The notes under the pieces were generated by a model. The model ran no database searches and was not told the DNA's origin. It worked only from the letters and a program-made list of their open reading frames with translations. Shown one piece after another: positions 19,401 to 34,400 of a stretch of 64,000 nucleotides of DNA. The DNA is from Sthenelais limicola (lineage: Eukaryota > Annelida > Polychaeta > Phyllodocida > Sigalionidae): the NCBI GenBank assembly GCA_942159475.1, contig OW804096.1:46003744-46067743 (forward strand). Direction: 5' to 3'. Numbering within the stretch: position 1 is the stretch's first letter; each line of letters starts with the position of its first letter. Made by a program: the position numbers and the translations under genes.

Positions 19401-22400
19401 CCAACACTTTTCACTAATACGCAAATAAACACTGTATATACACATCATTGCTTATTACCTGAAACTTAAAGAATAGTTACGTATTCAAAACACATTCTAT
19501 ATAATTCATCGGGTGGTTTTACATGCAATTTTGAAGAATTTCCAATTTTAAGGAACTGCTGTTCCTCGACTTAGATTATTATATCCAGAAGGTTTTTTCC
19601 TCTTATCACGATTCAATACAATACATATTGTATAGTGCTAAGGTGTCGAATTTAGGAGTTCGACATTTCTTTTCTACACCTTGCCTATAAGCATTATTAT
19701 AAGCACCTAACTCCGTGAACACTTTGAAGGAATATTTTTTGATGGGGATCATCTAATCGTATGAGGATGTATATTATAATATATAAATTTATTGAGAGGT
19801 ATAAACCGATGTATTTGAGGTCTCCATTAAAAAGTAATCTTTATCAATATCTAGCTAGTGATTCACTGTTTTATAAACGCTCTTAAATTCGAGTAGATGT
19901 GGCAAATAACAAGTGTTTTTACTGTTTGAAAAAAACCCGAAACCGGACCAAATTTAACAGCAGAGTGATTAGAATCCATCCCTTAAACACTCCATTGCCC
20001 TCCCTCTCCTTCTCCCTCTCCTTCTCCCTCTCCCCCGATTTGCAAATATCATGAGAAGACATTATTGTATATTTGCTGACATGGACTTTCCTGGTGGTAA
20101 CATTGCTATATTTCCGAAGTTTGAGTTTATACATTTTTAAGTCGTTATCTTTTTGTATTTATAGGTTTGTGTTAAAATTTGTTGTCTGTTGGCTACGTTG
20201 GACGAAGATTGCTAAAAGTTGGACTGCACTCAATTGTGATGTTTACTAACAATTTGACCCTTTGTTTTTTTCCTTTTTTCCCTATTTTAAATACAGTTTC
20301 TACATAATCTATTCGTAGGTGCAAGTGTGTTACTTGAGATTTCATTTATTTATTTTATCTCGTAACTTATTTCTTTAAACGTAAAACTATTATTCTTTCC
20401 CTAAATTACATGTAATAAATATATTGTAATTTTTTTCGCGTTTGTTTGGTCTAAAACCATAGCCAAATAAATATGTACCAATCACTTCCATACTTATAGT
20501 AACTGCCCCCCTGTGTCGACTGTCCACTACTGATGATTTCTTTGTTCCATTTAACAACTGTTTTGTCCTTTTTTTCTTTGATCTCTTCCAGTTTTATGTT
20601 TTGTCCCACCCATCCTCACCTTGCCCGTACTCCCAGTCCACTGGACGTTTCATCTGCTATGCGTCGTAATACTGTGATGTCTATTTCCCACACACCTCCA
20701 TCCCCATCACCTGCTATAGTAATCCATCGTACTTGCTCCTACCCTGTTGTTGGTTCTGCTAGGTCCATTCCCCGCCCCATTTGCTCTCCCCGAGTGGCAC
20801 CAAGCTCTCCAGGAGCAAAAGCAGCAGCTGTTCAGTTTGCATACCAGCGTTTGCCAACGTCGGCTCCTCCTTCCCCTACTCCCGCAGTCACGCCTACTTC
20901 TCCTAGAACTCCTCCTTCCCCTGCTATACGCCTCACCTCCTCTGGAGGCACGGCCTTTCCTCTCCCTCCCCCTTCTACATCCCCTCCCCCAATAGCGCCT
21001 CCTCCCCCTCTTCTTCCTCTCCGTCACCTACCTCCGTCTCAAACAACACCAGGTGAAATCTCTGCTACTACATCTCTGCCCGTCACTGCTTCTTCTGTGG
21101 CTGTAGCTCCGCCCCAAGGCGTGATCGCTCCGCCCATTGGTGTGGTGGCTCCGCCCACAACGTCTGCAGCTGCACTCGGGGTGTACCACCACCTCAACCC
21201 AGTACACGCTCTCTATGGTTGCAGCTATCCAGTGCCAGAAGATGCAGTCGCACCCAGCTCCCCCAATGTTACGCCAACGAAAATGTCAACGTCACCAGCC
21301 AAGATAGCTGTACCACTTGGGCGAAGATCATCTGAATCAGATATTGGAACACCACCGAAAGGTATGTTTTCCTTTAAAAAAATTAAAAAAAACTCTTAAT
21401 TATTTTCTATTCACTTCGCATTCATACCATCATGGAAATTATTTGACTAGCTTTATATAAAGGCATACCGATTTTCCTTTTTTTATAAATGCTGTCTTGT
21501 ACACTTCAGCTTTGGAAGGCACTTTATATTCTAGCACATATTTTGATCATTATTTGCTGGCTTACAATTTTTCTTTTGTTGTCAAATAGAAGACAATGAC
21601 TCAGCGTTAAGAGGTGACGGTCCTTTAGTTAGATCTGGTAGGCTCCCCTTTTACATCTATATTTAAGATACCTCTAAGATGTGTTTTACTCATGAGAATA
21701 AGTATTACTATTACACATTAATTTATGCACAGTGCGTTATCTAATGAGCTGTCTACCAATCTAATGGGGGCAAATGTTGATGGAAATAACCCACATAATT
21801 CAGTTAACTACATTATGTGCTGTACATACAGATCTCTCACAAACTAATTGGGTGGACCTTCATTCTCGATTCATACGCTAAGACGCCTAGTTCAGGATTC
21901 TTTGAATCTCTTGGACCTTCATAAGTTCATTAAACTAACCTTATATATCTGAAATATCCTGAAACTTTTGTGCGATCTGCGAAGTATTTTTATCCCTTCT
22001 TTTTAGTGTGGTCGTAGAATATTGAAACAGTAAGCCCACTCAGAAGTGATAACAGGAAGATACAATGTCCTACGATGTGATGCTCGACTAAGCATTTTAA
22101 GTAGATATTATATAGACACAATAACCTTGCTTTATGCGAAGGACCTGCTCTATTGGACCATTGGTGGAGGAGATGGAATGTATCAGAGCCTATTACGGGC
22201 TTTCGCTGTTTATGGTCAACTAGTTCATAATAAATGGGAGATGCGAATTCTACTAAATTAAGAAACTTTTTTTTGTTATCATATAAATATTGGCGAAATC
22301 GGGGTTAAGCCTACATAGCTCACGGTAAACCCCCCTTAAAAATAAGTAGTTATAGTTCCCCTGGAAACTTACGAAATGTATAATTAAACAAAATATAAAT

Positions 22401-25400
22401 GGCTATATTAATAGCATACCCGGTATATAAGACACACATGATATCAGAACCTCAACCCCCACCCCCTGACCCTCCTCTACCATACTTCCCCTGATAGGAA
22501 TACTTTAAATTTGTCCCAGCTCAAGAAGTATATCAGTAGAACTGCAGAATTAAGTAAGATGATGTTGCATGGATTCTATGGAAGTATATCTTAATAGCTG
22601 AAGCTGACGCTGAACCTGAGCTTGAAACGGTCGCAGAGCTTATGATTCCAATGATTATTGATGGCCGTAGAGCATCTTTTAGTGACCGATTGCTCGCTGA
22701 GCTCCCCAGATCTCCCTTCAATAATCGCAGAGGTAAATATAATTTTGTATGTAGTAGGATAAGGTTGATATCTAAATGTATAACAAGTGCCATTAAATTA
22801 TGATTGAATCATGATTATTATTGATGGCTTCAGATCTGCTTGTTTCATATTTGCAAGCTTCTATTATCCCGAAGATGATGGGGCATATCGGGGAATACTT
22901 TATACATAGGTATATGCCCATCCTACATATGCCAGTAACTGAAATATTATTTTCATCTTGGACGCCATATTACATTTTGCTTACCTGAGAAAATCAAAAT
23001 GGAGGCGGTTTCAAATCATCGAAAAGCACAATATTACTAGTGAATGGAAGTTCTCCCTAAAAAATATCCAAATTCAAATTGACATCTCGCTAATAGACTC
23101 TCCCAAGGAGCTAAAGGTGCCAGGGAATCGCGGTCGTAGAGCATCGTTTGGGGATTTCCTCCTATCAGCTTCACCCCTAGCTAAAGCTGCGAGCCTCCTC
23201 ACTAGAGGTAATGTATATATAGCTTAAATTAAGCAAAAATTGATCTTGTCTTCTCTAATTGAAGGCATTTACAAGAAGGGAATTCAATTCAATTCAATTC
23301 AAGAATTCTTTTATTGCTGAAGATGTTTTACAGTAAGGTAGTCCAACATTCTAAATAAACAAGTGTCTATGTAGGTCTTCCGTTGGGTGCCCGAATCAGA
23401 TATTGGAATTGACACATAAACCCCAGGATTATAATGTTAAAACATAAGCGGGGCGCCTCTCTGGAGTTACATTCCTTTATTTAGTTTTACTTATATCGAA
23501 AGATCTATTAGAAACCATAAGATTTATAGTCAACTCTGTTTAATAGAGAAAGTACCTTCTCAACGTGCCCTGTTTTATTTTTGTTTCTTTGGTCAGGCTT
23601 GCTTGAGAAAGAGATGGTGTTCACATTACAAATAATTTGAATGAATAGTTGTTTTTCAATCCTTTATTGGATTCTGAAGACAATGAATCCACTTTAGGGC
23701 CTTTTTATTATGTTCTGAGTCCTATTTCTCCTTATTATGATTAAGACTCGAGACCCCACTCAGTGTGGAGCGCTTCAAATGGAGACTGTCTACAAACGAT
23801 CCATTCCACTCAGCCTTGCAAGGGTAAATGCATAGAGGTATTTGAAATAAGTTGCGAGTGATGAAAGTCTGCCATTGAAAACGATAGTATTCTATTTTCT
23901 CGAGAACCATTAATATCGATTCAAAATCTGCTCCTTCAAATCTTCACCCAGAACCCCTTTTATAAACAGCCTCTTCAAACCTGGTATGATGGATCTCTTG
24001 CTGTCCAATATTTGTTTCATCTATAATATATATGGCCCTCTCTCATTTACTACTTGACATGTCCACATTCATCACTGAGGCTAAGTGAAGATTTTATTAG
24101 AAGGTCGTTAATATTTAAGACATGCATATATGTTTTGTGATTTGATCATGAAACCGAATTTAAGAGCAGGTCTTAAATATTTGCTTACGCTTTAAACTGT
24201 GTATCAGAAAGACGCATTAAACAGCTAATGAAGGCAAAGAGATAAGATGTAAGGGAAATGTATCTTGCTTTTTAAAGGAGCTCCCGTTTGTTAACCCTTA
24301 TTGACTAAATTGTACGTTTAATATATAAGAGGAGCGATATGCCGTTCTCTTTGCTTGCTTCATGCCTGACGTATACTTAAGTTGTAATATAGTCGAGACT
24401 TAGAGATCAGCTGTTGCCAGAATTGTTCTGGGAAAGGTCATCCAAATTTGGAAGCAGCTTGTGGTTTTCATTATCATACCGCCGGTGACAGACCACCATG
24501 TCTGCATTAATACATTTTTTTTGAGAGAAAAAAACCCCGCAAGCTATAGAAATACATTAAAATTGTTGAAAAATCATGGAATTTAAAGTCCTCCAGCCTT
24601 GTTCTGTGGCTCCATGTGTACTTAATTAGAAAATTACAACTCATTTATAAGTCTATACGTCGAGACTTTCCATTTAGGACTACAGCATACATATATGTGT
24701 GTGTACATTTAATGGCATTTCATTATTAGTGCTTCACCAGTGAAAGGACTGAGAACATGGCTACTAGAAAGCAGGGTAGAACCCTGGCGGATGATTCTTT
24801 TTCTTTTTTTCTCTGAGACATCAGAGTTACGACAAAAAGCTTCGAACATCTGCATGAGCCTCGCATGTGTGAATAAGCATAATGCTCTCGAGGTCGTCAT
24901 GAAACACTTTTTTTCTAAATGTGGTCATAAGACAGCGTGCTATATGCGTTCCTTACTTGCTACTATGCGAATGAAGAACATTGTTCCCTCACTGAAACAA
25001 AGGAAGGTGGCTTAATGCAATTCATATTAGATGACTGCTGGTTCCAATGGGTGTTTCCAAGATATTACTCTGAGAAAAGAGATGTATATTATATCAGATA
25101 AACTTGACGATATTCCGTGAAAGACATAAGGTACTGCGAATATCCATAATAATATACCCAATGTTGGGTAGCTGAGATCCTCTTCCATTAGACCAACTTG
25201 AATGTTTTACTCCCTGCCATGCATCTATATATAATTTTCTAAATGCTGTTCGCTTATCATAGGTGTCGTCATGATGTATTCTAAAGAGACTCGGGGAAAC
25301 AGACCTGGCCATTGTAAAACATATGTCCCCATTCTCTTCTGATGAGTTTAATTAATCAAATTGAGGTCCAGGAGTTGCACATTGCACTTATGTTAATTTG

Positions 25401-28400
25401 ACGCAAGCTTGCACAATATTGATACGATTTTGAAGATTTGAATAAAACCTGTTTCGGTGCATTGCATTCGCATTGTATACCATGGGAATATCTACAAATG
25501 TCTGCAGTTAAACGTGGACCTGATTGTCAAACCATGGCGACAAAACCTATGAAGAACTTCATATGTGTCTGCATATATTTTGCACCTAGTTTCGACACCC
25601 CACTAGCAAGGTTTTATTTGCTTAAGATGAAGAAGTTTTGAGAACCATTGGAAACTTGCACGAGTAATGGATGTTCCAAAAACTACACCAAGCAATCTTA
25701 GTAGCGAAGAGTCAACCTTGTTTTTCTCTTGACAACCACCTATCCGAATTAGTATATAGCTACTATAACATTTGTCAGCGTCCCATGTATAATAGTATGT
25801 ATTTATCATGTACATTATCATGCTACATCTTTGAAATTCCTGCTATGAACGATAACGTTTCGCATAGTATAATGGCGGAGGCAAAATCTTCGAGATTAAT
25901 AACTGAATATATAACATGATTATAGAATTACTGGTTGATTCATAGGCATAGACATCTGAGCTTATTCTGCTCAGCAGAAATACACAGTCCTCCCTTGATT
26001 AGAGCTTCTAAATCATTCCCATGTATGACCTTACTCAGAGATGCCACTTGTTATTGCTTTTATGTGCTATCCCTTGGTGTTTTGGATTTTTTTCTATTCT
26101 GATTAGTATGCTCCATTAACCTTTCAAAATCGTTCAGCCAATATTTGATAATTGCCAGAATATGGAGAACCAGCATGTTTATAACTTGCTATGGATTAGA
26201 ACTAAGAACATTTTTAATTGGCGCTGGTAATCCCTCTATTTTACTAGGATAAATTAGCATTAGAATTTTAGAGAAACGGCATTTTATTTCACCTTTTCTA
26301 GTAAAGTTTGAAATGGATATCAAAGGTAATTTGATTCGCAAATTCCAAATCTCATGCCTCTTACCCAGGAGCTTTTAGGTTTATGGATAGTCAGTTACTT
26401 TCAAGAATTTCAAGGAAGACCTAATACTAATTTCTTATGTGTATAACACTTTGTGTCAAATAAAAGATACAATCAAAATCAATTAATCAATCTATTAATT
26501 TCCAGTATTCGATATTGTTATGATCGACCCACATTTAGAGACACTATAGGTCGCCTTATTGCGAATGTAATGGCATTTAACCTACACCCTAGCCGCTAGA
26601 ACCCTAATCTAGTACGGATAGCAGTTTTGATCTCGGGTGTCTAGAAAAACAGAATTACCATCCTAGATAAAATGAAATGACATGAACTTGTAAAGCTAGA
26701 ATCAAGGCGGAAAATCGAAAAATTTGATGTATACATTGACGTTCATGGATAAAATATTGTATTCAATTCAAACCCAGTATTATTGTTGTATTGTCTTGCC
26801 AATTGTCTGTGACCATTTTAGACTTGTCATTTAAAAATCAGTTGATTTGTTATATACGGATCCTCCCACAAGAAATAAAAAGAGGTGAAACATAATAAGC
26901 TGATAAACCTAATAGCTGGAGGGTTAGAGTGGCATCTCTGATGTATTTACTGAGTAACTGAGTCTGCAGCTGGCCATCTATCTCAGTCTGTGTTATCTCA
27001 TGCAGTCTTCTTACAAGTCCCGGGAGAGGAGTATTTACGCCGAGCCTCCGACTCTGAAGTGCATGAGCATCGGCTAGGTATACTACAGCAACATCGCCAC
27101 AACCGCAACCTCAACCCTCCATTTTTCAAGTCTTATTACCACTGTTTTATAATTAACCCTATCAGGGCTGCCAACCGGAGGAAAAGTTTTTTTTTATATT
27201 ATCATTTAAGTAACTAACCAATCTTTAGTTTCACGAAAAGATGAAGCATCCATCAAGTTAATGTACAGTAGGCTTGTAAAGATTGAACTTTTTTTTAGTT
27301 CGTCTTCTTTGATAAAGAATAACATATTAATTGCTTCTTTGGCCCGATACTGATTTGAAGACCTTAATAGCTACTATATAGTTGGCAGCCCTGCCCCATT
27401 CATTAATCTAATAATTATCTGTTGTACAGCTCTATATTGTAAATCCTTATGGATTAATATTCATAACTTTGGGATTTCGCAAATGGATAATATAGCTGGA
27501 ATTTTGATCCTTTGCGAAGCACTGTTATATACTTCTGCTTCATATTCAGTATTATTAACACTAGATGTAAAATGGCTGTGGAGATGGAGTGGCCCGAGCA
27601 GTGCTTCTGTTTTTAGATAGGATCAACAATCTACAGTCCCGGCTTTGCATGTTCATTTTTATTTGAATGTCATTCAAGCTGAGAAAAGTGGACATAAAAG
27701 GGCAAAATGAAGGCTTCTGCAGAATATTTCTTCTAATTCCTGGCCTCTTTCTCAAAAGTTTATGTAATGTCCCCAACGTTTCTGCCTTTGCTTTGCCTCC
27801 TTTGGGAATTCGCGATCGGTAGTTGAGATAATATATATATATTGGTATCATAAACTTAAAAAATCTTTCGATTGAAAGGAAAGTCTATTAGGAATGAATC
27901 AGTACAAGGGCTAAATTATGTTTGTTTTTTTGTCGTCCGACTCATCTTTACTTGAATGAACAATGAACACTTCTATTTATTAACCATGGCAGGACCTGTT
28001 TAGTTTCTCTAGTCGTCGATCATCTCTATTATTCCAGTTAATTTTATTATCTATATTACACCTCTCTTGACGTGTAAACATTTTTTTGTCCTCTTAGAGT
28101 CTTATTTTGTCTCAACTGTAACCGCTTCTTGATTATCTCTGGAGACGAACTTACACCTCTATTCTTCTAGCCCTTTTAATTGATTATTATGGTTTCCATC
28201 TAAATATTTTGTGTTCCAATTTCTTTCAGGCTAACCCATTATACTTTCAGTTATGCATGAGCTAAAATTTATATTTGTGAATATGCATTTTAGAGGCACT
28301 TGGTTTATAAATTATGCACAGGATGACATGGTGCTCGGCATTAACATTTAACTGGCTTGAGATTTGGTTTCATAAACCTATATCACTCGTTATTATTTGC

Positions 28401-31400
28401 TATTGTATTTCCCCGTAATATATATATTCAATTATTTAAAGATAATTTGTATTGTACATTCGCTTTTGCTAGTCGTCAACCTGAAGCTTGTATTGATTTA
28501 AAATTAAACCGCTAGTCTTATCCAATACCTCTGATCATATATTACTAATATCACATTCATAGAATAGCGGAAATGTTTAAAGCTTAAACGAGTTCATTTT
28601 CCTCTGACAAATGTAATCGTGATTTCATACCCGCAATCAGATGAAGCAACTCGAGATAGGAGTCAACAATGTGAGAGATCAACCGAATGATAGAAGCTTT
28701 CTACATTTCTGACCATTTTAATGATTGTCTTCAATTCTTATTTCACGTGAAATCATAATACTTCAATGTCTCTCTCGTCTCTCTTTTTGGTTACCATTCT
28801 TCATAATACATTCAGGTGTTGCTGTCCGATTTATATCAAATAATTTCTATTCCCAGTCAATACGGACAGGTACCTTGCTATGGGTTGATACCGTATATTA
28901 GACTTCTCGCATAGCTTTCTCCTATGTTAATTGCTTGTCTGCTCTGGGGTAGTTCTCAGGTGATCGAGGAAAGGTTTTTAATATGTTTCTGTTATCTAAT
29001 GCATTGTATGATATGTTTTCTAGGCAGTAGCCTGACTGGCAGTAGTGGAAGTGGTAGTGGAGGAACCAAGGCACCTTTCCACCGACCTCCCCTTCAGCAG
29101 CAGAGTATAGATATGCTGGTAAGTGGTCATGTATATTTATATTGGTAGAACATGTACATATGAATTTTACAGCTGCAAGATGTCAGTTGGGCTGTGAGTG
29201 TTGTCTAGCTGATGGTAGTGGGATCCTATTAATGGGTGCATATCCTCTGGGAGTTGATGTGATTTGGAAATAAGACGATAAACCACTCATTTTTGCACAT
29301 TTTTTAGGAATTATTATCGCATATATTCCTCTCTGTTCACTTGTGCTTGACTCTTGCGAGACTTCTTCGGTTGGTTTATCCTCTTAATTCCAAATTATAT
29401 ATACGCGGGTATATAGTACTCTAAAGCTAAGTTGGTTTATTGAATTTATCATTCAGCAAACACCCATTGCAATCTATTTCGGCGAAGCCTGTCGGATTGT
29501 GGGTGTACATTTTCACTCCCACAGATTGTGAGGAATACTTAAGCGACAAATCCCAAGTTAGCTCCGTGTACAAAAACCCTTTTGCTAATCAATTTTAGTC
29601 GAGCCAATCAAAGCTTGACGCACTTATTTCCATTATATTCGATCGGCAATAATCTTATTTTAATCATTCTATTTGTCTCTTGTACTAGCACCATCATTAT
29701 TTTGCCTGATTTAAAATAAGTATGATGTCACCTTATGTATACGGATATATTTATATGACGATGGGAAGCAGAATATGTTAGATTATTTTTTGCAATTCTG
29801 TTTTTGCTTTTTAAATGCGTTTACAACGCTAGTGTATTTGTGTTTTCATTACGTTTAATGGCAATATCATATACAAGTAAGGTATACATGTACAAGTAAA
29901 TTTAAGTATAGTTACAAAGATACGCTATATATCCTACATGGATGTTTTCAAGCGTTGCTAAGTATTTACTATCATAATACCAAAGTCACTGGGCGTTTGG
30001 TCGGTGGGACCATGTTGCTATCTCAAGCTACCTCGGATAGGCTTCTTTGTTGGAAATCCTAAGAAGGCAGGAAGGGGTTGCGTTAAGAATTTATTATCCA
30101 GTGATCTTTTAATTTGGTGAGATAAATGGGATAATGTAATTCAAAATGTTATGATCACTTTTTAAATTACCGTACTACAAATTCTTAATTGGTGAATATA
30201 GAATTGACAAATAGCTAAGGAAAAACAGGGCTTGGAATAAGTTAGCTAATAAACACAACGTTGGATTTCCATCATACTTAAAGTAATGTCACTAGTAATT
30301 AGCACTTACTGATGAATCTGGGGTTGCCGAGCGGTCTAAAGTGCTCGATTGACTCAATGGCATGAGTTGCATGTTGTGGGTTCGAACCCGGGGCGACAAC
30401 CTAACCCACCCCCACCCCACCCCGCCAGCTACTAGGGGAAGACCCCATATACCATGCAGTGAGGGGATCTAGTCCTGATAAAAAATGTTAACAAAAACCA
30501 AAAAAGTGCTGATGAAACCATATGCATGTAGCGTCATAATGGTTTCCATTTGCGAAGCCTCCGGTTAGGTTTGTGCACAAGGTTGCAACTCCTTTGTTTC
30601 CATGAATCTCTGATAAAATATTGACATTAGCTACTCTTAAAATAAGGCTTTTCTGGTTCATCCAAATTCACTATTCTTATCCCAAAACGTTAAACAAAGA
30701 ATGTTGAACCCTACTTTAAGATTATAATGACATCTGTGCATTAAGTTTCACGGAATGCTTACATTTGTAATTTTTTTACCATTCCTTTTTGGCAGCTTTT
30801 TATTAGGAGGGTAGCCTCTGAGTGCTTTTCTGTTTTGAGTTGTATTTCGATTGAATGGGCGCAGCCTCCTTTTAGTATCACTATAGGAAAGGTATACTTA
30901 TACATGAGCCAGACTGTCGCACCCCTGGCTAAGTCTGATTTGGAGGGGTGGCCTGTCAGTGGCCACATGGGTCTGTTTTGACTGTGTTGGCTGGTGTTGC
31001 TAAGTGGAGGAGTGTATTGGCTTGGCGTGTTTGCTGTGAGTGACAGGGAGGGAGGAGGGAGGACAGGGAGGGAGGTGTACAGACTGGCTGTGATTGACAG
31101 GGGGTTGGGTACTAGGCAGGGGGTGGAAATTAGTATGGGCTGATATCCTTGTCTGCCTGAAGTACTCAGCTGAAAACAAAAATAGCAGTAGGCTGTTTGA
31201 AAGCTTGTGCGTAAACTGTATGTATATCCTTGGTGTACAAATGCTGTCCGTGTTTCAAATGCTGTCCGTGTTTTGAGTTAAATAACTATATGTATATCCT
31301 TGGTATACAAATGCTGTCCGTGTTTCAAATGCTGTCCGTGTTTTGAGTTAAATAAAAGTTTTAATTACATGCACTTCTTGGTATATAAACGATGAACCGA

Positions 31401-34400
31401 TACACCCAACGATACCCACTTTTAATAAAAATTCGAAGACTTTCTGCCGAAAGCAATATTTTACTTTCAGGCCAAGATCGGTACAGCTATAATCGAGATA
31501 AAAGTTATAAATTACATGCAATTATACGTTACATGCACTAGATATCTCCTAATAACATCCTAAACCTGTAAATCGATTTCAAGCAAAACGATTCAATCTA
31601 TACTAGGGTCCTTGATAAGCTAGATCTAAAGCAAAAGAAAATAGCAGTTAGGCAAATCAGCTGGGCTACCCTCCTAGTATCGAAAGATACTATAGCAATT
31701 GGGCAGTAGTAGGTTGTCTTGTTTACTGCTTGATGTCTGAATTTTAATCGTCGGCGAGTTATTATTCGCTCGGTACTTAAATTGTATAAGCCACTGATTC
31801 CCCGACCTTCACCTCCCTGGCTTAGTTTGGCGCATAGGTTCTTTATGGATATATTTAGTTGGCCTTTATTGATAAAGTTACTGTTCCTATGTCTAGGTGT
31901 CTCCCTCATTTTTCTTCCAGGTAAAGTGATTCAAACATAGATGTGGTTTATTTAGTCCGCTGCACGACAAATATACTGTTTTAGCCTAACCCCAACTTGT
32001 ATGAAAATCCGCCAGTTTTAGTTGTTTAAATGTTATGTTCCTTCTTATTTTTGGAAGACCCTATGACAACAACCCCTAGATCACATAAATGCTACCATAT
32101 TTGTTTATATTTTTAAGATAGATTCTTTTTAAAAACTCGTTAAGTTTTTACTACCTCAACTTAATCATATTTAGATATTTTGCAAGTCTTGAACATAATA
32201 TTGCAGGCGATAAAAGTAGATACATTTATTTTACCGTATTTGTGGAATTCATATTTTGATTACGAGGATGTCTGAACTAATAATAGCTTGTTATATCCGT
32301 GTTTATCTTGGGTGCCTGCAGCCCCATTCACGTTCTAATTCTATAAACATCTCTCCTCCATTTTTCCTCTGTCGCCCTCTCATTCTCTAGCCCTTTCTTA
32401 CACCCCCCCCCTCTCTCTTTCTCTCTCTCTCATTTTCTCATTCTCTCTCACTCTCTCAATTTCTCGGTCTCCCACACATTCGCTCTCTTCAACCCTCCTT
32501 TTTATTTCCGAAGAAATATCTTGTAGCAATCAAATTATACCACTGTTTTACAAATGCTAAACTATACATTGATATATATTATATTTACCACGTCTCTACA
32601 AATTGGTGTAAGAAGACCCTGTGAGAGAAAAAACACACCTAGCGTTGGTTAAATATTTTAAAGATACATTTGGTCGTTATACTTTTTTTCTTTTTTTGCA
32701 TAAAAAAAACTAAAATTCTGAATGAAGGAGCGATTTTATTGAGATACTTTTTTTTCTTTTATATGATTTACATAAGGCAGGCACCCTGTTGTCATATAAA
32801 TCTGTTGTAAACGATGAAAGTTGTACGTTTCTTGTTGTGCTGAGGTTAGGGCTAGAAGTATGGCTGTGTCTGTCTTGTCGTTCTCCTACCATCTCCATTT
32901 AATTTGCTGTTCCTATCCCATCCCCAGCATTTTAACTAAGTGCCGGACAACTACAAGTTCAATATTTCATTTCTATTATGAATCTATATTAACAAAGTAC
33001 ATATCTATGTTATCTGTAGACAGTCTGTCTTGAACGATTGATTTTTTAAAAAAATAACATTGAGTTACAGAATTGTGGGATTGGTTGATCTCGTGGTATA
33101 ATATGGTCAGTAATAGATTAAAAATGATTGTTTGGGGAATCAGATCGCTACCAAATAAGAGGCAACTGATATGGGGTTTTTCTACTGGACAGGTCGTCTT
33201 TCCACTGCAAATAGTTTATATGGCATTTTTCGGGTAATCTGCAAACTAATCATCCTGAAAGATTTTAAATAGCAGGAAACTTCTACTTGAAATGAGATTC
33301 AATGAATTCAATTGAATAGAATCAACAAGGCGCATGCTTTTCTCTGTTATTTTTTATTCGTCATTTGAGAATTGGAATGTTCGAAATGAAGGCATTATTG
33401 TCTGTAACACGAGCACATAACACTTGTCATATTCATACCTTTATACCTTTTTAGGAATATCCATTTTTCACCATGAAGTCCTTCCCCTACGGTTTCCTCG
33501 TTCACATCGGCGGTGTTGTAGCAGCCAGGTCTGTCAAGCTGTTAGACAGAATCCACAACCCAGGTTGGTGCTATCTAATCTGTTCATTTGATTTTATTAC
33601 CCTCAGTGTGCGCTATAAATGCTTAGGCTTTCACATGTGTGTTCCAAGAAGTTGTGAATGTATTTTTTTACACTAAACACTAAAAACAATTGTTTTCTTT
33701 ACCATAAGCTTATGTCAATAGGCTCATCTACTAAAGCGTGTCCAAAGTCAAGAATGTATCCTGTATCCAATCCCTATTTCTAAATTATATTTAATGTTAA
33801 TTCTCTTCATTTAAAACTTGAAAACTTTAATTTGGAGGGGAAAGAATTAAGACTCCTCTAGACACAACCCTAGTAGATAAGCCTTTTTATAATTTTGACC
33901 CTCACCCAACACTCCTCTGAACGAGCAATAACGAAAACATTGCAAAACACCAAGGCAAAGCAACTATAATTTGCGAATCGATAGCTATCTGCTTTGGATT
34001 TATCATTTCAGATTTTATTTAGGAGTCACTCTCCGGCTAATGCTTCAGGTTCTTTTTCACGAGCACCTTGGTATATACCAGTGTTCCACTATACTTGTAT
34101 CTCGTCTGAAATGAATATACTGGGAGTAATTTCGAAAATTAAAACTATCACTTTCTCCTATGTGGTGTCTTATTTCAAGAATCTATAATGTTTTTGAAAT
34201 GGAAAATTTTCAACATTTGATATTTCCAGGAAAAGGTAAATGAGGGAAGAGGAAGTTTTTACGAGGTTGTTCAAATTTTTATCTCATTGCTTTGAAAATA
34301 AATGAACCTTTATTCTTCAAACATCTTGTTGATGAACTTTAAAAGTTTAGCTCAATTTTTCCAACAATATTATGATAAACATTTTATCTGTGATTCTCTG

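Larger units (their letters stand above)
29119..33454. other. C2CD5 intron 14, repeats only
   Basis: It contains a tRNA-derived SINE-like sequence (30321-30490), a GGGAGGGAGG-rich stretch (31044-31080), a 70-bp tandem duplication (31219-31355) and a (CT)n-rich tract (32402-32475). No exon was identified. Confidence 0.55.

Noticed and set aside
20707..21027. Arg/Gly-rich ORF on the - strand
   Set aside because: Antisense shadow of the Pro/Ser-rich C2CD5 exon 9.
24740..25015. 91-codon ORF in C2CD5 intron 12 as a nested gene
   Set aside because: No domain, no splice or family support.
30321..30400. Functional tRNA-Leu gene
   Set aside because: A and B boxes are good, but acceptor, anticodon and T stems do not pair.
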